From the NCBI GenBank assembly GCA_037043015.1, contig CM073324.1, positions 20,228,097-20,292,096 on the forward strand: a DNA stretch of 64,000 bases. Direction: 5' to 3'. The notes below the pieces were generated by a model. The model was not told the origin of the DNA. It did no database searches and worked only from the letters and a program-made list of their open reading frames with translations. The translations under genes were made by a program, and so were the position numbers. This stretch comes from Bryum argenteum (lineage: Eukaryota; Streptophyta; Bryopsida; Bryales; Bryaceae). Of this stretch, positions 49,045 through 60,638 are shown one piece after another (position 1 is the first letter of the stretch; every line of letters starts with the position of its first letter).

Positions 49045-49051
49045 TACAGTA
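49045..49051. other. TACAGTA between elements 1 and 2, an excision-footprint-like site
   Basis: Elements 1 and 2 are separated by TA-CAG-TA. Tc1/mariner elements often leave TA, two or three terminal bases and TA when they excise; CAG is the terminal trinucleotide of this family. Confidence 0.5.
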
Positions 49052-49988
49052 CAGTCCCCTACACATTGCTTACGAATTCCTTCTGGAGGGAGTTTTTATA
49101 AAGAACTTTGAAAATTCATTGTGAGCTCAAAAATGATCGGATTTGAAAACCGTAAAGTTTTTTGAAATCACATCTGAGTGTACTATGATATTGTGATAAA
49201 ATATCAATTCCCTTCTATAACATCATTCAATGTATTACAAATACTCTATACACCACATGCCATTGACTAGTCCTACTTTTAGGTTTAATTACAATGCATA
49301 TTTCAATTAAATTTTTGAAATGAGCTTCCAAAGTTGTTCTTAAGATACTTGAGCGTATGCTTGAATGATAAAAAGAAGCTCCTATTTTGAATGTTGTGGT
49401 TTGGAGTGGTTTTTTAAGAGTTTCCAATCTCAAAACTCAAGATGGAAATTTGTCTTCCTTTGAACTTGGAGAATACTGGAAGAATATTAGAAGAATTTAA
49501 ACTTAGCATGAGCTCTATCATTCTAATAGTCTACAACAATCCTTCAAATCCTCGGAAGATATTTGTAGTAGTGAGAAAGACTTTCACAAGTTTTGGGAAA
49601 AGTTTACTAGTTATTACGACTTATTTAGAAATTCCTCCAAGCCAAAAATCAAACATGACATATATTAATGATAGCACAAATATACACACAAGTATGCCAA
49701 GAACAACTTTGGAAGCTCATTTCAAAATTGCAATTGGCATATATATTATAATTCACGCAAAAGGTAGGACTAGTCAATGGCATATGGTGTATAGAGTATT
49801 TGTACTATGTTGAATGATATTATAGAAAGGAATTGCTATTTGAACACAATATTATAATAAAATTTGATGTGACTCCAAAACACTTTACGGTTTTCAAATT
49901 TGATCATTTTTGAGCTCACAATGAATTTTCAAAGTTCTTCATAAAAACTCCCTCCAGAAGGAATTCGTAAGCAATGTGTAGGGGACTG
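49052..49988. mobile_element. Tc1/mariner-type non-autonomous element 2 (937 bp, long inverted arms)
   Basis: Ends CAGTCCCCTACACATTGCTT at both sides in inverted orientation, TA flanks. The arms pair over several hundred bp (for example GGAAGCTCATTTCAAAAT near 49710 with its complement near 49315). Two open frames inside are accidental products of the arms. Nearly the same length as element 1. Confidence 0.82.
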
Positions 49989-49990
49989 TA

Positions 49991-52013
49991 CAGTACCCTC
50001 CAACAAGTGTTGCAACACACTCTGTTTTTTCACTTAAAACATATCCCATGGCCTGTTTTAGAATGGTGGTGTTGGCATGATAATCATCACATCTCCATGA
50101 GATTTTTTGCATCATGGAAGGTGTTCCAGTTACCTTCATACACCAAGCATTTTCTAAATATAAAGAGGCATTCATTGCCATGTGTCTACCAAAATTGCCA
50201 TCATGCTTAAAAATCTTGGAAAAGGGTACCCTTCTTAATGTGATCACTTCTTCTCTGGGATATCAGATTTTGAGTATGTTTGAGTTTGGGAGGGTCCAGA
50301 GATACACATACTTGTTTGTAAGTCATCTTGATGGTACACATTTCTTAGAAAAGTTGTGTGCAACAAGTCCCGTTTGTCAAACATATCGTTTACGTGTTGT
50401 TGTTAGGACCTTTTTATCAAACTTTTTGTGGATGTAAGTGTTGTTTGAGGATTGTGCACCATGACAAGGAGTTATGTATCAAATGATATACGACACATGA
50501 TAGTTGGTATGCAGAAAGCTGGCATGTCGGTGAGTGAAATTGGAAACATTGTAGGAAGGCCAAAATCGACTATTTCAAGGATTCTCAAGCGATTTAGAAT
50601 TAGTGGCTCAGATTGCCAACAAGTAGATCCGGTAGGCGAAAAACATGAGTGATCGAGATAGGAGAAGGCTCCATAGAGATCTTAGTAGTAATCGTCGTGC
50701 TCCTCTTGCGGTGTGTGCGGAAATGTGACATCTTCCGTGGGCATGTCAACTTTACGTAAAGAGCTTCATGAGCTTGGTATTAACAGTTGCATTGCAGTGA
50801 AGAAACCATTCTTGAGTGACATACACAAGGCAAAGAGGTTGGCTTTTGCAAAGGGGCACTTGCATTGGACGATTGACGATTGGAGTAATGTGATTTGGAC
50901 CGATGAGTCATCCTTTGAAGTTGGAAAACCATCACGCCAAATTCGGTAATCCGCGAAAAGCATATGAACGCTACAACTACAATTGCTTAGCACCTACATT
51001 CAAATCCGGAAGGACTTCAATTATGGTATGGGGTGCTATCACTGGCTCTTCTAAGTCTTATTTGGTGTTAATTCCTCCTAATAGACGCACTGCCAAAGAC
51101 TTTGTAGAGATAGTATCTCAAGGAGCATTAGAGCATTATTATTGGCACCATGACCACTATGAGCACCTCATTTTAATGGAGGATGGTGCTCCAGTACATG
51201 GTAGTAATATACAAAAAGATTGGAGACAAAGAACTTGGATTGAAAAAGCTTGAATGGCCACCAAATTCTCCCGACCTTAATCCTATAGAGAATGTCCGGA
51301 AGCAAGTTAAAGATCAAGTGCAACAGAGAAATAGACCACGAAACAAAGACGAAATGTGGACATCACTCAATCGGCTTGGGAGGATATACCTCAAGAAAGC
51401 ATCAAGAAGTTGATTTCAACAATGCCAACCCGGATGAAAGTCGTAATAGCGGCTCAAGGTGGTAGCACTCGATGGTAGTAGGTGTTCCATTTCTTGTAGA
51501 GAATATTTGTTAGTGAGTAAGACATATTGTAGACTTCATATCATATTAGGCTTCTATACTACTATAGCTTTGTAATGATACCTTATTTGACTTTATTTGA
51601 TCAAATTTTGATTTAATATATGAGTTTGATTTCCTTAGCCTAGAATATGAATGAATGGAAACTATGAAAATACTTTAGAGCCACATAGAGGAGAATTTTA
51701 CCTACATAGTATGCATCTTTGTAATACCAAGAATGTGAACAATGATATATCCTATAGATTGGTGCAATCAAATTTTAAAAAATCATCATATATATTTCTC
51801 AGTTAATTTTTTTTGAAATTAAGTGAAAAAGATAAAATAATTCATCAAAAATAGAGATTTTGTTTTTTAACATTGACATTTTATGAACACGTGAAGGGTC
51901 CATAACACAAAAGATCTAATAGGATAAATTTGATAAAATCCTCCCATTTTGAAAATGAATTAGAGAATTTCAAGAGTTCACAAAATGGTTGCAAGACTTG
52001 TTGGAGGGTACTG
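49991..52013 (+). mobile_element. Tc1/mariner (DD34E-like) transposon, 2023 bp, inactivated
   Basis: Ends CAGTACCCTCCAACAAGT and its inverted copy (52013 inward), with TA at 49989-49990 shared with element 2 and TA at 52014-52015. It encodes the broken transposase at 50461-51470. The empty site is visible in R copy A2 near 25134. It could be the source that mobilised elements 1 and 2, which share the CAGT(A/C)CCCT end. Confidence 0.85.
50461..51470 (+). pseudogene. Tc1-like transposase pseudogene
   Basis: The transposase cuts and pastes the element at TA sites. Seen in order: N-terminal helix-turn-helix (VSEIGNIVGRPKSTISRILK), first catalytic Asp in VIWTDESSF, second in LILMEDGAPVHG, catalytic Glu in PPNSPDLNPIENVRKQVKD. 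Counting across the shift, the second Asp and the Glu are about 34 residues apart, so DD34E. At least three frameshifts break the frame: near 50640, near 50935 and near 51220. Plant mariner-like elements are normally DD39D, so this Tc1-type enzyme is unusual for a plant. Confidence 0.85.
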
Positions 52014-52514
52014 TACATCTTGTTTGAGGAGAGTTCAAAGTCCAACAAAGAAGAAAGTACAGATAGATAGAAACTCCAACCCTGTTCGAGGCCGGCGCGA
52101 ATAAAGTGTGTCCTTGAAGACAATAAGCCAATGTCCAATACAGATTGAACTAATATGCATGAGATGAGCTGATGCGGTCACCCAAGAAGAAGAAGAACTT
52201 CAAACCTATTTCAAGGCTGACATAAAGAGAGTATTCTTATGCTCATGAGGTCAGTTACCACAGTAAATTCTCACAGGTACAATGTTGTCAAATTAAAATA
52301 CCCTAAAGTATATCAGAGGCTAAACAGCTGTTTAGTAGCCAAAAACACATCTTTTTTGAATAGGATTTCTTGAGGCTTTGACTTCCCAGTCAAGACCCCT
52401 TGTTCAAAAAGTATCTTTTTGGGATTTAAAAAAATTCCTGTCTGTAGTCTCAGAAGGTAAGCCATTGCCCATTGGGCCAAATACCAAGGCCATTAGAATA
52501 CTACCAAGGCCATT

Positions 52515-53379
52515 AAGGTACGTTCCCACTTGGCCTTAGAGGTGGTGTTAGAAGGTGGTCTTATCTCCTTAAAAGAGTGTGTGTCCACACCTACATTCTT
52601 TAGTAATTACCAATCCTACATGGATGCCCACATGGCACACTCTAAAACTTGGAGGACAAAAAAAATATTAGCTAGTATTTGGGAGGACAAAAGATAGTTG
52701 AGCATTAGTAGGCAAGTGTTAAGGAAGCACCACAATTAGAAATATTCTCAAGTTTTGAAGACTTAAGAGTGGTCTTAGTTAATGGGGCCTTTGAGGAGCC
52801 ATTATGTAATTGAGGCTACTTTTAAAAACACTTTTCCAAGCCTCATTGATGAGGCCTTCCCTAAGAATAAGGAATTTCCCCAAAATTGTGGAGGTCTTAA
52901 GTTTTAATGTATGCTCTCATCAAAGGCCAGGTGGGAAGGGGCCTTAAGACCACTCTTAAGTCTTCAAAACTTGAGAATATTTCTAATTGTGGTGCTTCCT
53001 TAACACTTGCCTACCAATGCTCAACTATCTTTTGTCCTCCCAAATACTAGCTAATATTTTTTTTGTCCTCCAAGTTTTAGAGTGTGCCATGTGGGCATCC
53101 ATGTAGGATTGGTAATTACTAAAGAATGTAGGTGTGGACACACACTCTTTTAAGGAGATAAGACCACCTTCTAACACCACCTCTAAGGCCAAGTGGGAAC
53201 GTACCTTTAGTTAATGGGGCGTTTGAGGAGCCATTATGTAATTGAGGCTACTTTTCAAAACACTTTTCCAAGCCTCATTGATGAGGCCTTCCCTAAGAAT
53301 AAGGAATTTCCCCAAAATTGTGGAGGTCTTAAGTTTTAATGTATGCTCTTATCAAAGGCCAGGTGGGAAGGGGCCTTAA
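52515..53379. mobile_element. Foldback-type element with two 263-bp inverted arms
   Basis: Arms 52515-52777 and 52945-53207 are inverted copies that differ, by my reading, at about one position. A 167-bp centre (52778-52944) is repeated directly after the right arm (about 53208-53379). The terminus AAGGTACGTTCCCACTTGG resembles the centre's end CTTCCCACCTGG, so related short elements may have recombined. The insertion is absent in A2 near 25615. No coding capacity; superfamily unknown. Confidence 0.8.
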
Positions 53380-53837
53380 CTCACTTAAGTCTACTATACA
53401 ATGACGTAGATCCCAAGGTGGTCCACTACAACACTTTAGACTTGGTTCTCTAGACCCCTCACCAACTTTCAATAGTATTTACCCAAATATTCTTATTCCA
53501 CTCATTTATTCAAGAAAAAGAAATTAAAAAGAGATTCACCAATAACTTGGGACCAAGTCTCTTTTTCGTTACTAAGAGTTTTAGAGAAAGTGAAGTTCCC
53601 TTTATTCGGTGCATGGCATATTGAATACGTGGATGGGGTAAGTGAGTTCTTTCTGTAATTAAAGATCTAAGGATGTTTGAGAGACAAAGTGGCTGACTTT
53701 AAGGCCAACTAGAGTTGGCATGAATCATTATTTATTACAGTAACTATGAAATTTAGAATGGGTTAAAATTTGACATATGTAAATTTGGTCACTCACATTT
53801 GTATACTTTACTAAAGTAGTGTCCAAAGAAGTGTGGG

Positions 53838-53910
53838 ATTTTCACCATGCTCCTCATTAAAATTTTCACCATGCTCCTCATTAAAATTTTCACCATGCTC
53901 CTCACTAGAA
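53838..53910. repeat. 24-bp tandem repeat, three copies
   Basis: TTTTCACCATGCTCCTCATT units start at about 53838, 53862 and 53886. Confidence 0.88.
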
Positions 53911-53979
53911 GTTCCACCAAGAATGTCTCGTTGTACCAATTTTAGTGGAACAAGTCATTTAGCTAAGTGAAAATACCAT

Positions 53980-55150
53980 ACTTCTTCACTACACAAAATA
54001 GATGCAATACTTAGTAAAAGAAATGCAATGTTATTGTACTTTTGATGATTTTTTATTAGTGACTATGACCAGTGGGAAAGTGTGCACTTTCCACGAAGCT
54101 GGAATGACTCTTTTCACTTGGATATGGTGAAATGAGACATTCTTGGTGAAATCACTTTTGACAAGCTTGGTGAAATCACTTGTGAAAAGCTTGGTGATAA
54201 TGTGAAGTCACTTTTGACAAGCTTGGTGAAATCACTTGTGAAAAGCTTGGTGATAATGTGAAGTCACTTTTGAAAAAGCTTGGTGAAATACTCCTGAAAA
54301 CTGCATGTTTTTACCTTTGGTGTCTGTTCACAAAGATCCTTCTTTGAATGTAGTATAAATAGGTGTCCTCTAGGTAACAAGGGTGAAGTAATTCCTATGT
54401 TCTTGCTTATGGCTAGTTGTAGCATCATATAGAATTTGGACTAAAATTGGCACTCTATTTACATTGACCTTTTAAGAAAGCCAATGTTCTTTTTGTTTTC
54501 TATTCTTGTAGTAAATATCAAAAAATAAATAAATTGTAATAGACCAAAATCATATAATTTGGTTCACTTAAAAATTAATTTAAAATAAAAATAAATAAAA
54601 ATAAAAAACTATAAAAAACTATTAAAAAAAAACTTTTGTACACAACATTTTCCACTTCGCCAAAAACATTCTTGGGTAGGTTTCAAAACCTACCTAAGAG
54701 AACCTATTTGGTATCCAATTTATGTTAAAGCTCCAATGTACAAAATTCTAAAATTTAGGATGGAAGGTTCTATTTTCTGCACAGTAAATTGCACCAGCTG
54801 TTTCTGATGGAGCATCTAATGAATGATTGGATTATACAAACTAATGTAAACTAATGCATCATTGAAACCAGATTCGTTCATTCACATGCTTGATGCCAGC
54901 AAGTGCAGGTCTACAACCAGCGGTATCTTACGGTTTAACCCCTAAAAGAGAGTGAAGCCAAAAGTGCCAAAAACCCCAAAAATTGCTCTCTCTTGATGCA
55001 ACATGCAAATTAAATTTTCAGTCTTTCACAAATCTTGAAGTATGTAACCGTAGGATCTTGTAGCTAACTTGTATGTTTACATACATACCAAATCTTGATT
55101 TCAGAGTGCTCACCATTTCTAAGATTGTAACATTCAAAGTTGAATAAAAT
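53980..55150 (+). repeat. Segment duplicated at 57910-58820
   Basis: GACTCTTTTCACTTGGATAT..., the AAGGGTGAA...GTTCTTGCTTATGGCTAGTT stretch and GCTTGATGCCAGCAAGTGCA recur in the same order at 57920-58600. It shows that part of the R block was duplicated again in copy B only. No gene recognised. Confidence 0.75.
54146..54290. repeat. 56-bp tandem repeat, about 2.6 copies
   Basis: Units begin at 54146, 54202 and 54258; each is itself built from two similar halves of about 28 bp with CAAGCTTGGTGAAATCACTT. The duplicated segment near 57960 has only one unit. Confidence 0.85.
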
Positions 55151-56019
55151 AATTGAATTACCCTTGTTGCAACATGGATCAAGGTGTTTTGTGAGGCAGA
55201 AAAACCGGTTCAATTTTTTCTTCAGAGTGAGTCTCTTCAAGTGCTCGTTCCGAAGTGAGTCTACAATTTTTTCCCTCATGGGACCTATTAAGTTCAAAGA
55301 AAAGCTTGATTTTTCAAAGGAAGGCATGCCAAAATTGGAATACAAAGGTCACTTTTTGACAATAAAATAGGCATGTGAAGATTCGTTGGATTAAGAATGT
55401 GAACGGTGAGATCATGCCTTGGCATCTCTTTACCATGATCAAAAAACCTAAATTTGAAAATGAGCAAAATGTCAATTTCTCGTGAATATTCAAAGTTTAT
55501 GTGTTTTAATTCACTGCAAATTTTGACTATAAATGAGCATATACCGTAGTTCGAGCAGATTTGGATAATCTCGAAATAGTCTTTTAAAACAGTCTGATTG
55601 TAAATATTTCCTAAACTATGAGATTTTTGAAGCAAGAAACGATTCCTCGGAAAGGTATGAGAAAAACCCTACAATTCTCAAATACTTCTAGCTTCAAAGT
55701 GTCTACATTTAGTAAGTACAAGGCTGACCAAAGTCCAAACAACCCGTTTCAGTCGTCACTTTCCCATAGGAGTCAATTGCTTAATACACACATAAGGTAT
55801 GTTTGAAAAATATTTGAAATATCATAATCATTCGAACGTTCAACCATGAAATAAAACAAACCCCGTACAACAACTTGGCTCTTCTTGTACGTAAAATGTT
55901 GATATTGATGTGTGATGTCCATCACGGTCATTGTAACACTTTCGGTGCACCATGCGCACATAGATTGGGCCCATGGTGATACGAGTGGTTCTCGTGGCTG
56001 GACGGAGCAGGCTCTCAAA

Positions 56020-56330
56020 TAAATGAGGCCGCACGGGGCGCCTTGGCACGCCATGCGCGGCCCCATGGCTGGCAGTGCGCGGCGCCATGGCTGGCAGTGC
56101 GCGGCACCATGGCTGGCAGTGCACGGCGCCATGGCTGGCCGTGAGAGCCACCATGGCTGGCCGTCCGCGCCAGAATGGCTGGCAGTGAGAGCCACCATGG
56201 CTGGCCGTGAGCGCCACCCTGGCTGGCCGTCCGCGCCACCATGGTTGGTTGTGAGCGCCACCATGGCTGGCTGTTTGAGGTCGCCATGCAAGGCCATGAC
56301 AAGTCGTGTGAGGCCGTAGGAGGCATTATC
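56020..56330. repeat. GC-rich minisatellite of R copy B3, unit 22 bp
   Basis: ATGGCTGGCAGTGCGCGGC-type units; the ATGG phrase recurs every 22 bp at 56065, 56087, 56109, 56131, 56153 and 56175, and continues to about 56285. Same flanks as the other arrays, different unit. Confidence 0.88.
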
Positions 56331-57087
56331 GGATGTGATGGGCGAATTTGCACTCACCGGCCAACTCACGCCTTGCATGTAAAGTGTTACCAAGAAAAGA
56401 ATGAAAATGATCGCAAGTTCACATGCTCATGAAGCAATGATGATCTGCCGTCAGTCATCTTTTCATCTAATTGAGATAATGAATACCGGATTATGATATT
56501 GATATTTAAATCTTGAATGATGGAGGAGGGGGGAAGAGGGTATGACATGTTATCCCTTTTCTTTTTGTACAAGATTGATGTGATGTATATGACTTAAATT
56601 GAGATATGATTAAACTTATATGACTCAAATCACCTAAATAATTATTGGTTGGCTATGTAATTTCATATTGAGCTGATGTTCAGTCCCGATGTCATTTCAA
56701 AAACTATTATACCTATTCTCAGTTTCAAATAGTATGCAAAATTATTTAGTCTAGTGAGTAAGCAAAACTTGGGAATACACCTTAGTAAAAACTCTATTAT
56801 TTACAAGTTAAACAAGTATGTATGTTAGAAGAGGCTACATCTTGATATCATATGTCTTAAATGATAGTAGAGCTTCTCAACAACAATAAAGTAAGCCCTT
56901 TGCTCATGGCTCTTGATAGTCCCAGTATATAATCTTCTGAGCAAATTTGGTACCTTGATTTGATGCTTCTTGTTTATTCCTTCTATCTTAGAGTGACTTA
57001 CAAATCACATTGAACTAGTGCTATAAATGTTTTCAAGATTGAAGGTTTTTACTAAGGCTAGTTTTACTCTTGATTCTTAGTACTTAA

Positions 57088-57429
57088 ATCTGATATTTAA
57101 CTAATTATGGACAAATTCATAGTCCAGAAATAATGTCGGCTGTCCGCCGATATAACCTTGAGACTCCATCCGTAATCTTTGAAAGGTCATAACTCAGTCA
57201 ATTTTTGTCCAAATTAAACATATGAGGTGTTTTTTGATATCTACAGAAAATTTAGATGTCAAAAAACACCTCATATGTTTGATTTGGACAAAAATTGAGT
57301 GAGTTGTGGCCTTTTGAAAGTCGCAGATATGGGGATGTGTCGGCTGGCCGCCGATAAAACCAAGGTTCTTCATTAGTTGCAAAAAGTCCATAAGTTCGAA
57401 ATAAGTCCATAATTAGTTAAATATCAGTT
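57088..57429. mobile_element. Foldback MITE, 342 bp, TTAA target duplication
   Basis: Ends ATCTGATATTTAACTAATTA and, inverted, AACTGATATTTAACTAATTA, flanked by TTAA at 57084-57087 and 57430-57433. Much of the interior is also self-complementary (GAGGTGTTTTTTGATAT near 57222 against its complement near 57257). Other R copies read TACTTAACTC at this point without it (for example 28467-28477). Confidence 0.75.
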
Positions 57430-57817
57430 TTAACTCACTAAGGTGTATTTTGGAAACCTTTGTATGCATAATGTGGAATCTACAACTACATGATAGAACC
57501 TTCAAGGAATAAACCCTAAGTGAGGTCAACTATTACAAAATAGAGGGGGTAATTTTTTGGTTTGGAACTCCCACATTCTCTTGCTTTTTTTCACCGGCCA
57601 ATCACTTACCCATTGCATGTATAGTTGAATGAAAAAGAACACAAAATTCACATGATCAGTGAGCATCTACGTTGGCTTCATGCACATTATCATCTAATTC
57701 AGTGAATGAATACGTGGTAGTGCTCTTGAAATTTTGATGATGGGGTGAGGAGGGGGGTGAGGGGAGGGCATGTTAACCATTTTCTTTTGTACATGATTGA
57801 TGTCAGGTATATTACTG

Positions 57818-57863
57818 AAATTGAAACTGAAAATGAAATTGAAATTGAAACTGAAATTGTAGC
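57818..57863. repeat. Microsatellite-like (ATTGAA/ACTGAA)n tract
   Basis: GAAATTGAAACTGAAA variants repeat about seven times; the equivalent places in other R copies hold one or two. Confidence 0.75.
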
Positions 57864-58819
57864 TAGATTGAACTCAAGCTACAATATTGGCTGAAGCTGG
57901 ACTGACTCAAGTTTTGACCAAGCTCAAATGACTCTTTTCACTTGGATATGGTGAAATGAGACATTCTTGATGAAATCACTTGTGAAAAAGCTTGGTATAA
58001 TACTCGTGAAAAGTGCAGGTTTTACCATTGGTATATGTTTACAAAGATTTTGCCTTAAATGTAGTATAAATAGGTATTCTCTTGGTAACAAGGGTGAACT
58101 CAAGTAACCCCTATGTTCTTGCTTATGGCTAGTTGTTGTAGCAACATATAGAACTAGGAATGAAATTGGGACTCTATTTACGTCGACCTTTTAAGAAAGA
58201 CAACGTTCTTTTTGTTTGCTACTCTTGTGGTAAATTTCATGAAAAATTAATAGTTATAATAGACCAATATCATATTGTTTGGTTCCTTTGCATGGGGAAA
58301 AAGATATAAACTATTCCTTTTGTACACAAGATTTTTCACTTCGCCAAAGACATTCTTGGGTAGGTTTCCAAACCTACCGAAGAGAACCTTTTTGGTATTC
58401 AATATATGTTATGCTCCAGTAATCAAATTTTGTAATTAGGATGGAAGGTTCATGTTTCTGCATAGTAAATTGCACCAGCTGTTTCTGATGGAACACCTAA
58501 TTAATGGATCATACAAACTAATATAAACTAATGCATCTTCAAAACCAGATTCGTTCATTCACATGCTTGATGCCAGCAAGTGCAGGTTTGCAACCAGAGG
58601 TATCTTAGGGTTTAACCCCGAAAGGAGAGTGGCCTCAAAAGTGGCCTCTCTGTATGCAACATGCAAATTTTAAATCTTTGACAAATTTTGAAGTATGTAA
58701 TAGTAGGATCTTGTAGCTAACTTTTATGTACACATGCTTACCAACTCTTAGTTTCAGATTGATCACTCGTTGTGAGATCATAACATTTAAAGTTGAAGGA
58801 AAAGAAAAGAAAATTTTAC

Positions 58820-60490
58820 CCTTGTTGCAACAGGGATCAAGGTGTTTTGTGAGGCAAGTAAACCAATCTAAATATTATTTTTTTGGAGTGAGCCTTTTCA
58901 AATGCTTGTTCCTCAGTGAGTTAGGAACATCTCTACATAATTTTTACCCTCATGGGACTTAGAGAAAAGCTTGATTTCTCACCGGAAGGTATGCTAAAGT
59001 TCAAATACAAAGGCCGGTTTTTGACAATAAAAAAGACATGTGAAGAATTATCGGATTAGGAATTTGATTGGTGAGATCATGCCTTGGTACCTCTTCTACA
59101 TGTTCAAAAAAATTAAACAAAGTTTTAAAAAAGAGTAAAACTCAATTTTTGGTGAATATTCAAATTTTCTGCATTTTAATTCACGAAATTTTTTGACAAT
59201 AAATGAGCATATACCGTAGTTCGGGCAGACTTGGATACTTTTGAAATAGTGTTTTTAAATAGTTTGATTGTAAATATCTCCAAAAGTATGAGATTTTTGG
59301 GCCATGAAATATTTTTTTGGAAAGGTATGAGAAAAACCCTACAATTCTCAAATAGTTCCAGCTTCAAATTGTCTACATTTAGTAAGTAAAAGGTCGACCA
59401 AAGTCCAAACAACCCGTTTTGGTCTTCACTTTCTTGTAGGGATTAATTGCTTAATACACACACAAGGTATGTGTGAAAAATCTTTGAAATATCGTTAATA
59501 TTCGAATGTCAAAATTTAAAATAAAACAAACCCCGTCCAACAACTTGGCTCTTCTTGTACATGAAATGTTGATATTGATGCGTGTCTAATGTTCATCACC
59601 GGTCATTGTAACACTTTCGGTGCAACATGCGCACATTCTTTAGACCCATGCTCGTACGGGGGGTTCTCATCGCAGGACCGGTCTCGCTCTCAAATAAGCG
59701 AGGCCGTGTGGGCCTTGCGAGCGATGTGGGGCCGTGCGGTGTAGGGCCGTGCGGGCGATGTAGGGCCGTGTAGGGCCGTGCGGGGATGTAGGGCCGTGCG
59801 GGCGATGTGGAGCCGTGCGGGGTGTGCGGGCGATGCGGGTCCACGACAGGCCATGCGAGGCCATGGGAGGCCATGGCAAGCCATATATGTTAATAATAAT
59901 TGAGCATTAAATTTCCCGCCAATTATTTAAAAAGACTAGTTATTTCCCCGCCTCCATAGTTGACGTATAATTGAGAGTCGAGGCAACTACACTCGCTGTC
60001 TCTGCGTAACTGCGCCGGTATGCCGGTAAATTGGCCGCGCAACTTGAGTAGTCACTATGGGGCCCCAACATTATGTGAACCTTCATCAAATTAATGGCCT
60101 CACCTAGCTTGCAGCAGATCTTAAAAAATTTCCCCGCAGTCACAATAATGGATTCTGATATTGAAATTTGGGCATGAATGGTGGAGGAGGAGGGGGGTGA
60201 AAGGAAGGCATGTTATATCCCTTGTACAATAGATTACACCAAAAGACTCAATTACCAAGTATGGTCCTTACTATTCCACCATTTGCCCCTATGCGATACA
60301 TTTAGCCAAAGTTGATGTGATGCCTCCTTTACCTCAATCCCCACAACCAAAACTATGCCCAAATTTTGCACACTCCACCTCGTCAGTCCAAGAAGACTTT
60401 TCTTAGTGGTAAACATTTCGTATTTAGTTAGCTCCCAAGACACAACACAACAAAGAATTGAAATGACAAATTTTCAAGAATTCTAGAAAG
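58820..60490 (+). repeat. R-family repeat, copy B4, truncated
   Basis: Matches 20950-22140 and then, after about 300 bp of unrelated AT-rich DNA, the 28720-29230 part that precedes HMA gene A. It lacks both 830-bp pieces. Confidence 0.65.
59690..59885. repeat. GC-rich minisatellite of R copy B4, unit about 19 bp
   Basis: GGGCCGTGCGGGCGATGTA units, some shortened, at the same place in the R repeat. The normal right flank is missing and AT-rich sequence follows. Confidence 0.8.
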
Positions 60491-60630
60491 AAAAGTTGTA
60501 AAAGCGTAAGGAAGCGTGCCCCCACCACGGGGAGAGGGGCAGGATTGATGAAATACGGAGAAACAGTGGTTGCTGTAACACTGGGCGGCCTCGTAATTGT
60601 GCAGTAAAGAGTGGAAAGGTTCCCGTTCAC

Positions 60631-60638
60631 TATAAATA
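60631..60638 (+). promoter_or_regulatory. TATA box of HMA gene B
   Basis: TATAAATA in the same context as at 29346, about 300 bp before the start codon. The leader here has a short extra duplication of GCTACATCAGCATCCTCATC. Confidence 0.7.

Larger units (their letters stand above)
47310..53580 (+). repeat. R-family tandem repeat, copy B2, interrupted by transposons
   Basis: 47310-48105 continues at 52016-52515 and then at 53380-53580. These pieces align with A2 (24230-25134, 25134-25615 and 25625-25820). The gaps are the Tc1 cluster and the foldback element. Confidence 0.75.
55150..57900 (+). repeat. R-family repeat, copy B3
   Basis: Matches 20950-23300 and 45020-46850; contains the 22-bp minisatellite and the TTAA-flanked hairpin element at 57088. 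Confidence 0.7.

Noticed and set aside
49442..49813. 123-residue plus-strand frame inside Tc1-type element 2
   Set aside because: It lies largely in the inverted arm, has no transposase motif and no equivalent in element 1.
55773..56393. Minus-strand open frame of 206 residues rich in Ala, His and Trp
   Set aside because: It lies over the 22-bp minisatellite, which is GC-rich and stop-poor in several frames. Other R copies have unrelated frames at the same place. Not a gene.
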